Numbered from the stretch's first letter, positions 33,960 through 42,504 are shown. The stretch: DNA of 55,389 nt from Streptomyces daqingensis (GCF_014645895.1 NZ_BMMP01000028.1:1-55389), one strand, 5' to 3'. The notes: generated from the letters alone by a model not told the origin. A program made the numbers and translations.

Positions 33960-35660
33960 TCAGAAGACCGGCGGCTCCGTGTAGACGCCCCACTCGTCGC
34001 GCAGCGCGTCGCAGATCTCTCCGAGAGTGGCCTCGGCCCGCACCGCGTCGAGCATCGGCTCGATCATGTTGGCGTCGCCGCGCGCCGCCTCCATCATCCT
34101 GCCGAGCGCCGCGGAGACGGCGGCGTCGTCGCGCTTCTCGCGGCGGGCGGTGAGCGCGCGCACCTGCTCGTGCTCCACCTCGTGGCTCACCCGCAGGATC
34201 TCCAGGTCGCCGGTGACCGAGCCGTGGTGGCAGTTGACCCCGACGACCTTCTTGTCCTCCTTCTCCAGCGCACGCTGGTAGGTGAAGGCGGCCTCGGCGA
34301 TCTCGCCTGTGAACCACCCGTCCTCGATGCCGCGCAGGATGCCCGAAGTGATGGGGCCGATGGCGTGGTTGCCGTCCGGGACGGCCCGACGGCCGCGCTC
34401 CTTGATCTGCTCGAAGATCTTCTCCGCGTCGGCCTCGATACGGTCGGTCAGCGCCTCGATGTACCAGGAACCGCCCAGCGGGTCGGCGACGTTGGTGACG
34501 CCGGTCTCCTCCATGAGCACCTGCTGGGTGCGCAGGGCGATTTCCGCGGCCTGCTCGCTGGGCAGGGCCAGCGTCTCGTCCAGCGCGTTGGTGTGCAGGG
34601 AGTTGGTGCCGCCCAGCACGGCCGCCAGTGCCTCGACCGCGGTGCGGACGACGTTGTTGTACGGCTGCTGCGCGGTGAGCGAGACACCGGCGGTCTGGGT
34701 GTGGAAGCGCAGCCACTGCGCCTTCTCGGTCACCGCGCCGTACTCGTCGCGCATCCAGCGCGCCCAGATCCTGCGCGCGGCGCGGAACTTGGCGATCTCC
34801 TCGAAGAAGTCGACGTGGGCGTCGAAGAAGAAGGACAGACCGGGCGCGAAGGTGTCGACGTCCAGGCCGCGGCTGAGGCCGAGTTCGACGTAGCCGAAGC
34901 CGTCCGCGAGGGTGTACGCCAGCTCCTGCGCGGCCGTGGAACCCGCCTCGCGGATGTGGTAGCCGGAGACCGAAAGCGGCTTGTACGCGGGGATGTCGCG
35001 GCTGCAGTGCTCCATCAGGTCGCCGATCAGCCGCAGATGGGGCTCGGGCTGGAAGAGCCACTCCTTCTGCGCGATGTACTCCTTGAAGATGTCCGTCTGC
35101 AGGGTGCCGTTGAGCACGCCCGGGTCGACGCCCTGCCGCTCGGCGGCCACGAGGTACATGCAGAAGACGGGCACCGCCGGGCCGGAGATCGTCATCGACG
35201 TGGTGACGTCGCCCAGGGGGATACCGGAGAAGAGCACGTCCATGTCGGCGGCGGAGTCGATGGCGACACCGCAGTGCCCGACCTCGCCGAGCGAGCGGGG
35301 GTCGTCGGAGTCGCGGCCCATGAGCGTCGGCATGTCGAACGCGACGGACAGGCCGCCGCCGCCCGCCTCCAGGATCATCTTGTAGCGCTCGTTGGTCTGC
35401 TCGGCGTTCCCGAACCCGGCGAACTGGCGGATCGTCCAGGTGCGTCCGCGGTATCCGGTCGGATACAGACCGCGCGTGAACGGATACTCGCCGGGCCAGC
35501 CGATCCGCTCGAAGCCCTCGACCGCGTCGCCGGAGCGCGGACCGTACACGGGGTCGACGGGGTCGCCGCTCAGCGTGGTGAAGTCGGCGTCCCGCTTCCG
35601 GGCGGCGTCGTACCGGGACTGCCAGCGGCGCCGGCCCTCTTCAATCTCGTGTGCGTCCAT
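33960..35660 (-). CDS. icmA: Isobutyryl-CoA mutase large subunit
   Basis: The 566-residue protein is the substrate-binding subunit of a coenzyme B12 mutase that interconverts isobutyryl-CoA and n-butyryl-CoA. Two residues separate it from methylmalonyl-CoA mutase. Phe80 (TIRQFAGFG) and Gln198 (YIAQKEW) are present, where methylmalonyl-CoA mutase has Tyr and Arg. These positions agree exactly with published IcmA numbering. The B12-binding small subunit IcmB, always a separate protein in this type, is not encoded in the window. A near-perfect palindrome lies just upstream of the ATG. The G-protein chaperone MeaB and methylmalonyl-CoA epimerase are about 10-13 kb away. Confidence 0.93.
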   Translation of the reverse strand: MDAHEIEEGRRRWQSRYDAARKRDADFTTLSGDPVDPVYGPRSGDAVEGFERIGWPGEYPFTRGLYPTGYRGRTWTIRQFAGFGNAEQTNERYKMILEAGGGGLSVAFDMPTLMGRDSDDPRSLGEVGHCGVAIDSAADMDVLFSGIPLGDVTTSMTISGPAVPVFCMYLVAAERQGVDPGVLNGTLQTDIFKEYIAQKEWLFQPEPHLRLIGDLMEHCSRDIPAYKPLSVSGYHIREAGSTAAQELAYTLADGFGYVELGLSRGLDVDTFAPGLSFFFDAHVDFFEEIAKFRAARRIWARWMRDEYGAVTEKAQWLRFHTQTAGVSLTAQQPYNNVVRTAVEALAAVLGGTNSLHTNALDETLALPSEQAAEIALRTQQVLMEETGVTNVADPLGGSWYIEALTDRIEADAEKIFEQIKERGRRAVPDGNHAIGPITSGILRGIEDGWFTGEIAEAAFTYQRALEKEDKKVVGVNCHHGSVTGDLEILRVSHEVEHEQVRALTARREKRDDAAVSAALGRMMEAARGDANMIEPMLDAVRAEATLGEICDALRDEWGVYTEPPVF

Positions 35661-35670
35661 GTCTTCGAAT

Positions 35671-35690
35671 TTACTTGGACGTCCTAGTAA
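35671..35690. promoter_or_regulatory. 20-bp near-palindrome at the icmA start
   Basis: TTACTtGGACGTCCtAGTAA is symmetric at 18 of 20 positions, with a perfect GGACGTCC core. It ends ten bases before the icmA ATG (minus strand), so a bound protein would cover the promoter or leader. It is the longest operator-like site I found in the window. Confidence 0.7.
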
Positions 35691-35774
35691 TTGTCGACCG
35701 ACCGCTCAGGCTGACAGGTGGGACAAGGGGGGCAGCTGAGACCGCCGGGGAGGGCGCCGTGCGGGCTTGCCGCC

Positions 35775-36116
35775 CTACGCCTTCGCGGGGGACGTGCGCC
35801 CGTCCCGGTCCTCCTCGACCAGCGGCGCGACCTCGCGCACGACCTTGCGCTCGACGAAGAAGGCAGCGGTCGGAATCGTCCCGGAGAGCAGGATCCAGAG
35901 CAGCTTGCCGAACGGCCACCGGGCCTTCTGTCCCAGGTCGAAGGCGAAGACCAGGTACAGGATGTACAGCAGGCCGTGCGCCTGGGAGACCATGAACGTG
36001 ATCTCCTCGCCGGTGCCGAAGCCGTACTTGAAGATCATGCAGGTGCACAGGACGAGCAGCATGACGGCGGTGACGTACGCCATCACGCGGTAGCGGGTCA
36101 GCACGGACTTCTTCAT
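35775..36116 (-). CDS. DUF3817-family small membrane protein (copy 1)
   Basis: The 113-residue protein has three hydrophobic helices and the pattern HGLLYILYLVFAFDLGQKARWPFGKLLWILLSG typical of DUF3817. That family is found throughout actinobacteria and its function is unknown. The N-terminus MKKSVLTRYRVMAYVTAVMLL (ATG 36116) is chosen over a longer Arg-rich frame. The C-terminus is a charged tail. A second DUF3817 gene lies at 39.4-39.8 kb. It is followed upstream by a MarR regulator on the same strand (73-base gap). Confidence 0.82.
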   Translation of the reverse strand: MKKSVLTRYRVMAYVTAVMLLVLCTCMIFKYGFGTGEEITFMVSQAHGLLYILYLVFAFDLGQKARWPFGKLLWILLSGTIPTAAFFVERKVVREVAPLVEEDRDGRTSPAKA

Positions 36117-36189
36117 GGGACGAGCGTAGCGGTGGGCCCGCCGGGTCCTCACGGCGCCCCGGTCCCGCTCCCCCGCCGGGTGCTGAGCC

Positions 36190-36768
36190 CTACTCCCCGG
36201 CGGAGCCGGAGGGGCGGTCGGCGGCGCGGCGGCCTCCGGAGCTCTCGCCGGTCCCGCCGGTCCCGCTGGAGAAATCCTCGGCGGCGATCCGCAGCGGCCT
36301 GAGCATCGAGAAGATCTCGCCGCACTCCTCCGCGTCGTACACGCTCAGCCCGAAGTCCACGGCCATGAGTTCGCGCGTCGCCGCCTCGCACACCTCGCGG
36401 CCCCTGTCCGTGATGGAGGCGAGGATCCCGCGGCCGTCCTCCGGGTTGGGGCGCTTCGCGACGAGGCCCGACTTCTGCAGCCGGTCGACGGTGTTGGTGA
36501 CCGAGGTGGGGTGCACCATCAGACGCTCGCCGATCTTGGACATCGGCAGCTCTCCCGCCCGGGAGAAGGTCAGCAGCACGAGCGCCTCGTAGCGGGCGAA
36601 GGTCAGTCCGTACGGCTTGACGACCGCGTCGACCTGCGCGAGCAGGATCTGCTGGGCACGCATGATCGAGGTGATCGCGGCCATGGACGGGACCGACCCC
36701 CACCGCTGCTTCCACAGCTCGTCGGCGCGGGCGATGGGATCGAACGTCAGGCTGAGCGGCTTGGACAC
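36190..36768 (-). CDS. MarR-family transcriptional regulator
   Basis: The 192-residue protein has a winged helix domain (about 40-145) with GLTFARYEALVLLTFSRAGELPMSKIGERLMVHPTSVTNTVDRLQKSGLV, a typical MarR DNA-binding region, and a Gly/Ser-rich C-terminal tail. I start it at GTG 36768 (VSKPLSLTFDPIARADELW), matching my memory of Streptomyces relatives. A TAGGGT box ten bases upstream could be a -10 giving a leaderless message. A longer frame with ATG starts also exists. The ligand and targets are unknown. The DUF3817 gene downstream is probably co-transcribed. Confidence 0.85.
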   Translation of the reverse strand: MSKPLSLTFDPIARADELWKQRWGSVPSMAAITSIMRAQQILLAQVDAVVKPYGLTFARYEALVLLTFSRAGELPMSKIGERLMVHPTSVTNTVDRLQKSGLVAKRPNPEDGRGILASITDRGREVCEAATRELMAVDFGLSVYDAEECGEIFSMLRPLRIAAEDFSSGTGGTGESSGGRRAADRPSGSAGE

Positions 36769-36893
36769 GCCATAGACCCTAGTCTGCGCCCACATGGCGG
36801 CCATAGCCGTCTCACAAGACGGGCCGCTCACCGCACTCCGTGCCGCGGCGAAAAGCACTTGTGCCTGCTCACGGCCGCACGGAGAGTTACGCC

Positions 36894-37840
36894 ATGCCCA
36901 CGCCTCTCCATGTGAGACCGGCCGCCCCGGGGGACGCGGCTGGGGTATGCGAGCTGCTCAACACCGCCTACGCCGCCGAGACCGGCAGCACCGGGACCGA
37001 TCCGCACACGGTCGCGAGCGACCTCGAACACCCGCAGGCGGACCTGGCCCGCAACTCCTGGCTCGCGTTCCGGAGCGGCGAGCTGGTCGCGTACGGGCTG
37101 CTGTGGAACGACTCCGGGGCCGAACGCGTCGACGTCGACCTCTACGTCCAGCCTGGCCACGAGGACGCCGGCGGGCGGCTCCTCCCGCTGATGGAGGCGC
37201 GTGCCGCGGAGAACGCGGCGGAGGCGGGCTCGGACCGTGCCGTCGTCCATCTGACTCTGGCGAGCCGCACCACCGTGGACACCGGCGAGCTGAGGAGCCG
37301 CGGCTGGCGGACCGTACGCCGCCACGACGTCCTCACCCGCGTCCTGTCCGCCACCGAGGACACCCCTCCCCCTCCCCTCGGCGGGCTGGCTCTCCGAGAC
37401 TGCCGGGACGAGGCCGACCGTCGCCGCGCCCACGAACTCGTCGAGGAGACCTTCGCCGACCACTACGACCACCATCCGCGCCGCTACGAGGACTGGCTGG
37501 ACGACCTGGGACAGGGCATGGACTGGTCGCTCGTGTGGATCGCCGCGCTGGAGGGCCGGGGGGGGGCGTGGCCGTGCTCCTCACCCGCGACGACCGCTCG
37601 GCCACGGCCTGGATCCACAACCTGGGCGTCCGGGACTCCGCCAGGGGTCAGGGCCTCGGCGGTCGTCTGCTGCGGCACGCCTTCGGCGTCTACGCGGCCC
37701 GCGGCCGGGAGAGGATCGGCCTCGGCGTGGACACCGGAAACGCGACGGGCGCGCTGCGCCTCTACGCCGCCCACGGGATGACGCTCCACTTCTCCGCCGA
37801 AACGTGGGAGACGACCCTGCCCGCCGCTCCGGCCCGTTGA
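36894..37840 (+). pseudogene. Double-GNAT acetyltransferase interrupted by a frameshift at a G tract
   Basis: A protein of about 315 residues resembling mycothiol-synthase-type double GNAT enzymes is encoded here in two frames. The first part (from ATG 36894, with GGAGAG upstream) reads well through the N-terminal domain to DWSLVWIAALEG. Then nine consecutive G residues (37558-37566) shift the frame. Beyond the tract the correct frame continues as VAVLLTRDDRSATAWIHNLG, then VRDSARGQGLGGRLLRH (the acetyl-CoA loop) and ALRLYAAHGM, ending at TGA 37840. One more or two fewer G residues would restore a single reading frame. The cause is either a sequencing or assembly error in the homopolymer, or true frame variation. 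Without repair, the first frame ends near 37781 with a nonsense tail. Confidence 0.82.
37558..37566 (+). repeat. Nine-G homopolymer inside the GNAT gene
   Basis: Nine consecutive G bases coincide with the point where the acetyltransferase changes frame. Tracts of this length are prone to slippage in replication and to miscounting in sequencing. Confidence 0.95.
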
Positions 37841-38117
37841 GTCAGGGCCCCTTTCCCGTTCTTCCGTGCGCGGCGGACAATACGGCCGGTCTGAGGCCGG
37901 GATGGCCGGATGACGGGGCAGCCGGGGTAGCGCGGTAGCGGGGTGGGACGCGAACGCTGTTCACGGGGAGGGCGTGCCGGAAGCCTGTCGCCGCCTGCCA
38001 CGCCCCTCCAGGCCGTGTCGTGTGCTTCTCCGTGGGCCCACGACGCCGGCTACGAAGATCCAAACGACCCGCCCTGGCCTTTCGGCACTGGGCGGATCAC
38101 GGCTCCCGGGGGACGTC

Positions 38118-39137
38118 ATGCCAGTGCATCTCCGGTTCGGCACCGACGACCTGCTGCGCTGCCGGTTCGCCTTCTCACCCCTGTGCGAGACGCACGGGGC
38201 GGTGCGGACGCTGAGGCGCGCCGACGCGCACGCCTGCCACCTGCCGTGGCTCCGCAGAATCCACTCCGCCGTACGCGAACTCGACCTCTCGCCGCTGTGG
38301 CTGCTGATGCCGCGGCACGGCGGCTACACCCCGGACTTCCTCAGCCCGCCCGCCCCGGAGTCCGGCGGCGCCCCGGCGGACATCGCGGACGAGCTGGAGC
38401 GCGTCCGCGGCACCGACCCTTCCCTCGTCGGCGCGGAGCTGCGCCGCTCGCTGGCGTGCACGCCCGGCGCCGCCGCGTCCGCCGCCGGGCGGGCCATGCT
38501 GGACGACCCCGCCCGAGCAGTGCGGGAGCTGGCCGACCTGACCGAACGCGCGTGGCACGCCCTGATCGCCCCGGACTGGTCCCGGCTGCGCAGCCTGCTG
38601 GAGGCCGACATCGCCCACCGCGCCCAGCAGCTGGCCGAAGGAGGCCTGGAGCGGCTGTTCGCGGACCTGCATCCGCGGCTCTCGTGGAGCCGGGGCACGC
38701 TGTCCGTGCGCGGCGGCGTCGGGCAGGAGGCGCAGCAAGTGCAGGAGCTGCGGGGACGCGGGGTACTGCTGACGCCCAGCGTCTTCGTCTGGCCGGACGT
38801 GGCGAGCGGGTTCTCCCCGCCCTGGCAGCCGGCCGTGCTCTACCCCGCCCGCGGCGTGGGCAATCTGTGGCAGCGGCCCACCGCGGGCGCCGAGCAGGCC
38901 CTGTCGCGGCTGCTCGGCGCCAACCGCGCCGCCGTACTGGGCGCGCTGGACGGCCCCGCGTCGACGACGGCACTGGCCGCCCGCCTCGGGCTCGCGCCCT
39001 CGTCCGTCTCCGCGCACCTCACGTCACTGCGCGACGCCGGGCTGCTGACGTCGCGCCGCGTACGTCACCAAGTGCTGTACGAGCGCACGGCGCTGGGCAT
39101 CGCGCTCCTCTCCGGGGGCGCGGAACCCGAGGGGTGA
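38118..39137 (+). CDS. ArsR-type winged-helix regulator with N-terminal DUF5937-like domain
   Basis: The 339-residue protein has a long N-terminal domain (about 1-240) beginning MPVHLRFGTDDLLRCRFAFSPLCE, which I associate with DUF5937. A C-terminal winged helix (about 255-330) contains ALDGPASTTALAARLGLAPSSVSAHLTSLRDAGLLTSRRVRHQVLYERT, a clear ArsR/SmtB-like DNA-binding region. No metal-binding Cys cluster is visible, so metal sensing is unlikely. GGGGGA (38108-38113) precedes ATG 38118. A longer upstream frame is not supported. Targets are unknown. It converges with a small thiamine-binding-like gene only ten bases away. Confidence 0.85.
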   Translation: MPVHLRFGTDDLLRCRFAFSPLCETHGAVRTLRRADAHACHLPWLRRIHSAVRELDLSPLWLLMPRHGGYTPDFLSPPAPESGGAPADIADELERVRGTDPSLVGAELRRSLACTPGAAASAAGRAMLDDPARAVRELADLTERAWHALIAPDWSRLRSLLEADIAHRAQQLAEGGLERLFADLHPRLSWSRGTLSVRGGVGQEAQQVQELRGRGVLLTPSVFVWPDVASGFSPPWQPAVLYPARGVGNLWQRPTAGAEQALSRLLGANRAAVLGALDGPASTTALAARLGLAPSSVSAHLTSLRDAGLLTSRRVRHQVLYERTALGIALLSGGAEPEG

Positions 39138-39147
39138 CGGGGAGGGC

Positions 39148-39441
39148 TCAGCCCGAGAGATGACGCTCCACGGAGTCCACCTTCGAGGTGAGCCCGTCCG
39201 TCACGCCCTGCCGGATGTCGGCCTTGAGCACGAGCGACACCCGCGGCGCGCGCTCCTCCACGACCGCGACCGCCTTCCGCACGACCTCCATGCACTCGTC
39301 CCAGTCGCCTTCCAGCGACGTGAACATGGCGTCGGTGCGGTGCGGAAGGCCGGACTCGCGGACGACGCGGACGGCGTCGGCGACGTACTCGCCCACGTCC
39401 TCGCCCACCCCTATCGGTGTCACGGAGAAAGCGACGATCAT
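39148..39441 (-). CDS. MTH1187/YkoF-like thiamine-binding family protein
   Basis: The 97-residue protein begins MIVAFSVTPIGVGEDVGEYVADAV and contains RTDAMFTSLEGDWDECMEVVRKAV, the pattern of the small MTH1187-like family (formerly DUF77), whose members form tetramers and bind thiamine-like ligands. Its ATG overlaps the stop of the upstream DUF3817 gene by four bases, so the two are co-translated. The biological role in Streptomyces is not known. Confidence 0.85.
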   Translation of the reverse strand: MIVAFSVTPIGVGEDVGEYVADAVRVVRESGLPHRTDAMFTSLEGDWDECMEVVRKAVAVVEERAPRVSLVLKADIRQGVTDGLTSKVDSVERHLSG

Positions 39442-39824
39442 GACTCGGCCGCACCCGCGTCCTGCTCCTTGCGGGCGCGGGCGGCGATGACGCCGGCCTC
39501 CTCCTCGCGGCGGAGCTGCTTCTCCGCGAAGAAGCCGCCGGTCGGCAGCACGGCCATGAGGAACATCCAGGCGGCGCGGCCGAGCGGCCAGCGCACGCGG
39601 TTCCACGCGTCCGCCCAGAACAGCATGTACAGGACGAAGAGCGCACCGTGCACGGCCCCGAGGACCGGTACGGGGTTGAGGCCCAGTTCGGGGATCCGCT
39701 TGACCACCGAAGCCACGAGGAGCAGCAGGAAGGAGATCGCCTCGGGCGTCGATACCAGGCGGAGGCGGCGCAGGGCGGAGACCGACTTGGGCGGGAGACC
39801 GGTGGGGTTTTCCAGGATGGCCAC
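39438..39824 (-). CDS. DUF3817-family small membrane protein (copy 2)
   Basis: The 128-residue protein has a short basic N-terminus, then VSTPEAISFLLLLVASVVKR and HGALFVLYMLFWADAWNRVRWPLGRAAWMFL, which match copy 1 at 36 kb in layout. It ends in a charged tail. GTG 39824 is favoured because GAGGA lies six bases upstream. GTG 39857 is an alternative eleven codons earlier. The stop overlaps the start of the thiamine-binding-like gene. Function unknown. Confidence 0.82.
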   Translation of the reverse strand: MAILENPTGLPPKSVSALRRLRLVSTPEAISFLLLLVASVVKRIPELGLNPVPVLGAVHGALFVLYMLFWADAWNRVRWPLGRAAWMFLMAVLPTGGFFAEKQLRREEEAGVIAARARKEQDAGAAES

Positions 39825-39918
39825 GGCAGATCCTCGATCGTTTGTGAAGGGAAGCACAAGCGCTCGCCATTGTGGCAGCCCCTGCCCTCACCCGCCCAGC
39901 CCAGGGTAGGTTTCGCCT

Positions 39919-40557
39919 GTGGCTCAGTTCCGACTTCACAGCGCCAAGGTGCTCGCCGTGACGATGAACGGCGATGCCGTAAAGGCAAAGAACGGGTCGA
40001 TGGTCGCCTACGACGGCCAGATGGCCTTCAAGAAACTGTCCGGCGGCGGCGAGGGGCTGCGCGGGATGGTGACCCGGCGTCTCACCGGTGAGCAGATGAC
40101 GCTCATGGAGGTGAAGGGGCAGGGCACCTGTTACTTCGCGGACCGCGCCGCCGACATCAACCTGGTCCAGCTCGACGGCGAGACCCTGCACGTGGAGGCC
40201 AGCAACCTGCTCGCCACGGACTCCGGCCTGCGGACCGGCACGAGCTTCACCGGGCTCCGCGGCGCCTCCCAGGGCAACGGGCTGTTCACGACGACGGTCG
40301 AGGGCACGGGCCAGGCGGCGCTGATGTCCGACGGCACCGCGGTCGTGCTGCGCGTCGCACAGGGGATGCCGCTGCAGGTCGACCCCGGGGCGTACATCGC
40401 GCACCAGGGCAACCTGCGGCAGGACTTCCAGACCGGTGTCAACTTCCGCACCCTCATGGGCGAGGGCTCCGGGGAGTCCTTCCAGATCCGCTTCGAGGGA
40501 GACGGGCTGGTCTACGTGCAGCCCAGCGAGCGCAACACGCTGGGAGGAGAAGTCTGA
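39919..40557 (+). CDS. AIM24-family protein 1
   Basis: The 212-residue beta-rich protein belongs to the AIM24/TIGR00266-like family, named from a yeast mitochondrial protein. Family marks are NGSMVAYDGQMAFKK near the start, GQGTCYFADRAADINLVQLDGETLHVEASNLLA in the middle and MPLQVDPGAYIAHQGN near the end. No signal or membrane segment is seen. TAGGTT (39907-39912) lies seven bases before GTG 39919, so a leaderless transcript is plausible. Its stop overlaps the next ATG by one base. Function in bacteria is unresolved. It is the first of three tandem paralogues. Confidence 0.88.
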   Translation: MAQFRLHSAKVLAVTMNGDAVKAKNGSMVAYDGQMAFKKLSGGGEGLRGMVTRRLTGEQMTLMEVKGQGTCYFADRAADINLVQLDGETLHVEASNLLATDSGLRTGTSFTGLRGASQGNGLFTTTVEGTGQAALMSDGTAVVLRVAQGMPLQVDPGAYIAHQGNLRQDFQTGVNFRTLMGEGSGESFQIRFEGDGLVYVQPSERNTLGGEV

Positions 40558-41207
40558 TGCCGTTCCGCGAGATCAGCTCGAAGATGGTCGAGGCCCAGGT
40601 GATGCCCGGGCAGCGGATGTTCAGCCAGCGCGGCGCCATGATCGCCTACAAGGGGGACGTCCGCTTCACCCCCAACATGCAGGGCGGGCAGGGCGGGCTG
40701 ATGAGCATGATCGGCCGGCGCGTGGCCAACGAGGCGACACCGCTGATGACCGTCGAAGGACAGGGCACCGTCATGTTCGGCCACGGCGGGCACCACGTCG
40801 AGGTGATCGAACTCGACGGCGACACCCTCTGCGTCGAGGCCGACAGGCTGCTGGCCTTCGACGGCACCCTGGAGCAGGGCACGCTCTTCCTCGGCTCCGA
40901 CGGCGGCGTGATGGGCATGGTCCGCGGCCAGGTCAGCGGCCAGGGCCTGTTCACGACGACGCTCAAGGGCAAGGGCGCCGTGGCGGTGATGGCACACGGC
41001 GGCATCATCCAGCTCCCCGTCACCCCCGGGGCATCCGTCCACGTCGACCCGCAGGCGTACGTCGCGCACCACGGCGACGTACGCAACAAGCTGTCGACCG
41101 CGCTGGGCTGGCGCGACATGGTGGGCCGCGGCTCCGGCGAGGCCTTCCAGCTCGAACTGTCCGGAAACGGGGCAGTGTTCGTACAGGCGAGTGAGGAGAA
41201 GCTGTGA
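40557..41207 (+). CDS. AIM24-family protein 2
   Basis: The 216-residue paralogue of the preceding gene has the same layout: RGAMIAYKGDVRF, VEGQGTVMFGHGGHHVEVIELDGDTLCVEADRLLAFD, GLFTTTLKGKG and VHVDPQAYVAHHGD. It is richer in Met and His than copy 1. The ATG overlaps the stop of copy 1 by one base (TGATG) and its stop overlaps the GTG of copy 3 by four bases. The coupling suggests that the three proteins are made in fixed proportion and may form a hetero-oligomer. Confidence 0.88.
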   Translation: MPFREISSKMVEAQVMPGQRMFSQRGAMIAYKGDVRFTPNMQGGQGGLMSMIGRRVANEATPLMTVEGQGTVMFGHGGHHVEVIELDGDTLCVEADRLLAFDGTLEQGTLFLGSDGGVMGMVRGQVSGQGLFTTTLKGKGAVAVMAHGGIIQLPVTPGASVHVDPQAYVAHHGDVRNKLSTALGWRDMVGRGSGEAFQLELSGNGAVFVQASEEKL

Positions 41208-41980
41208 CCACCGCACCGCAGGTCCTGGACGTCACCACGCTGCCTTCCAACGACAACGTCAACAGCTACACCTTCTGCGTCGACCTCGACGGGCAGTGGT
41301 TCCTGCAGAAGGGCAAGATGATCGCCTACTACGGGCAGATCGACTTCAACGGCGTCGGCCACGGCCACCTCGACCGGCTCGTCGCCACCAGCTTCCACTC
41401 GCCGCTGCACGCCGGGGAGTGGGTCGTCGCCGAGGGCAACGGCAAGATGCTGCTCGCCGACCGTGCCTTCGACGTCAACTCCTACGACCTGGAAGACGGC
41501 AACCTGACCGTGCGCTCCGGGAACCTGCTGGCCTTCGAGCCGTCGCTGTCCCTGAAGCAGTCGATCATCCCGGGGTTCGTCACGCTCATCGGCACGGGGA
41601 AGTTCGTGGCCGCGTCCAACGGCGAGGTGCACTTCGTCGAACCGCCGGTGCGCGTCGATCCGCAGGCCCTCGTCGGCTGGGCCGACTGCCCCTCCCCCTG
41701 CCACCACTACGACCACGGCTACCTCAAGGGCGTACTCGGCGGCATCCGCGCCATGACCGGCATCGGCGGCGCGTCCGGCGAGGAGCACCAGTTCGAGTTC
41801 GTGGGGGCGGGCACGGTGCTGATCCAGTCCACCGAGGTGCTGATGGCCGAGCAGGCCACGGGCGCCGTCCCGCACGAGGCGGGCGTGCCGGGCGGCGGTC
41901 AGCACGGCGGAGGGCAGGGCGGCCAGAGCCCGCAGATGCCGGGCCAGCTCGGCAACCTGCAGAGAAGGTTCGGGCTATGA
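41204..41980 (+). CDS. AIM24-family protein 3 with a His/Gly/Gln-rich tail
   Basis: This 258-residue member is the most divergent of the three. It carries FLQKGKMIAYYGQIDFNG, VVAEGNGKMLLADRAFDVNSYDLEDGNLTVRSGNLLAFEPSL and VRVDPQALVGWADCPSPCHHYDHGYLKG. A CPSPCHHYDH segment could bind metal. The C-terminal 40 residues are a low-complexity Gly/Gln/His tail. GTG 41204 overlaps the previous stop (GTGA). A MarR regulator follows, with an in-frame ATG overlapping this stop at 41977. Confidence 0.88.
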   Translation: MTTAPQVLDVTTLPSNDNVNSYTFCVDLDGQWFLQKGKMIAYYGQIDFNGVGHGHLDRLVATSFHSPLHAGEWVVAEGNGKMLLADRAFDVNSYDLEDGNLTVRSGNLLAFEPSLSLKQSIIPGFVTLIGTGKFVAASNGEVHFVEPPVRVDPQALVGWADCPSPCHHYDHGYLKGVLGGIRAMTGIGGASGEEHQFEFVGAGTVLIQSTEVLMAEQATGAVPHEAGVPGGGQHGGGQGGQSPQMPGQLGNLQRRFGL

Positions 41981-42027
41981 GCACATCCGTGCGGTCTTCG
42001 GACAAGCCCTGGGTAAAGTCTCCTGGT

Positions 42028-42504
42028 ATGGACACCGACAACGGCACCCGTTGGCTCACCGGGGACGAGCAGCGTGCGTGGCGCATCCACCTGGACGTCA
42101 GCCGCCTGCTCATGTACCAGCTGGAGCGCGACCTCCAGCCGTTCGGCCTGACCATGAACGACTACGAGATTCTGGTCAACCTCTCCGAGTCCGACGAGCA
42201 CCGGATGAGGATGAGCGACCTGGCGGCCGCGACGCTCCAGTCCAAGAGCCGGCTGTCCCACCAGATCACGCGCATGGAGAAAGCGAACCTGGTGCGCCGG
42301 GAGAGCTGCGAGTCGGACAAGCGCGGGCTGTTCGCCGTGCTCACCGAGGAGGGTTGGGAGACGATGCGCGGCGTCGCCCCCCACCATGTCGCCTCGGTGC
42401 GGCGGCACTTCATCGACCAGATGGCCCCCGCGGACCTGGAGCACCTCTACGAGACCCTGCGCCCGGTCGCCGAGAAGCTGCGCAACGAGCGGGGCCGTCC
42501 CTAG
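42028..42504 (+). CDS. MarR-family transcriptional regulator downstream of the AIM24 trio
   Basis: The 158-residue protein has a classic MarR winged helix: GLTMNDYEILVNLSESDEHRMRMSDLAAATLQSKSRLSHQITRMEKANLVRR, followed by the wing and the dimerisation helices. Two starts are possible. ATG 41977 overlaps the preceding stop (ATGA) and adds 17 residues. ATG 42028 follows TAAAGT (42014-42019) by eight bases, as expected for a leaderless promoter, and gives the family-typical length. I prefer the second. It may serve both as part of the AIM24 operon and from its own promoter. Ligand unknown. Confidence 0.85.
   Translation: MDTDNGTRWLTGDEQRAWRIHLDVSRLLMYQLERDLQPFGLTMNDYEILVNLSESDEHRMRMSDLAAATLQSKSRLSHQITRMEKANLVRRESCESDKRGLFAVLTEEGWETMRGVAPHHVASVRRHFIDQMAPADLEHLYETLRPVAEKLRNERGRP

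Noticed and set aside
33960..35660. Methylmalonyl-CoA mutase as the identity of the B12 mutase
   Set aside because: Phe80 and Gln198 replace the Tyr and Arg needed for the methylmalonyl carboxylate.
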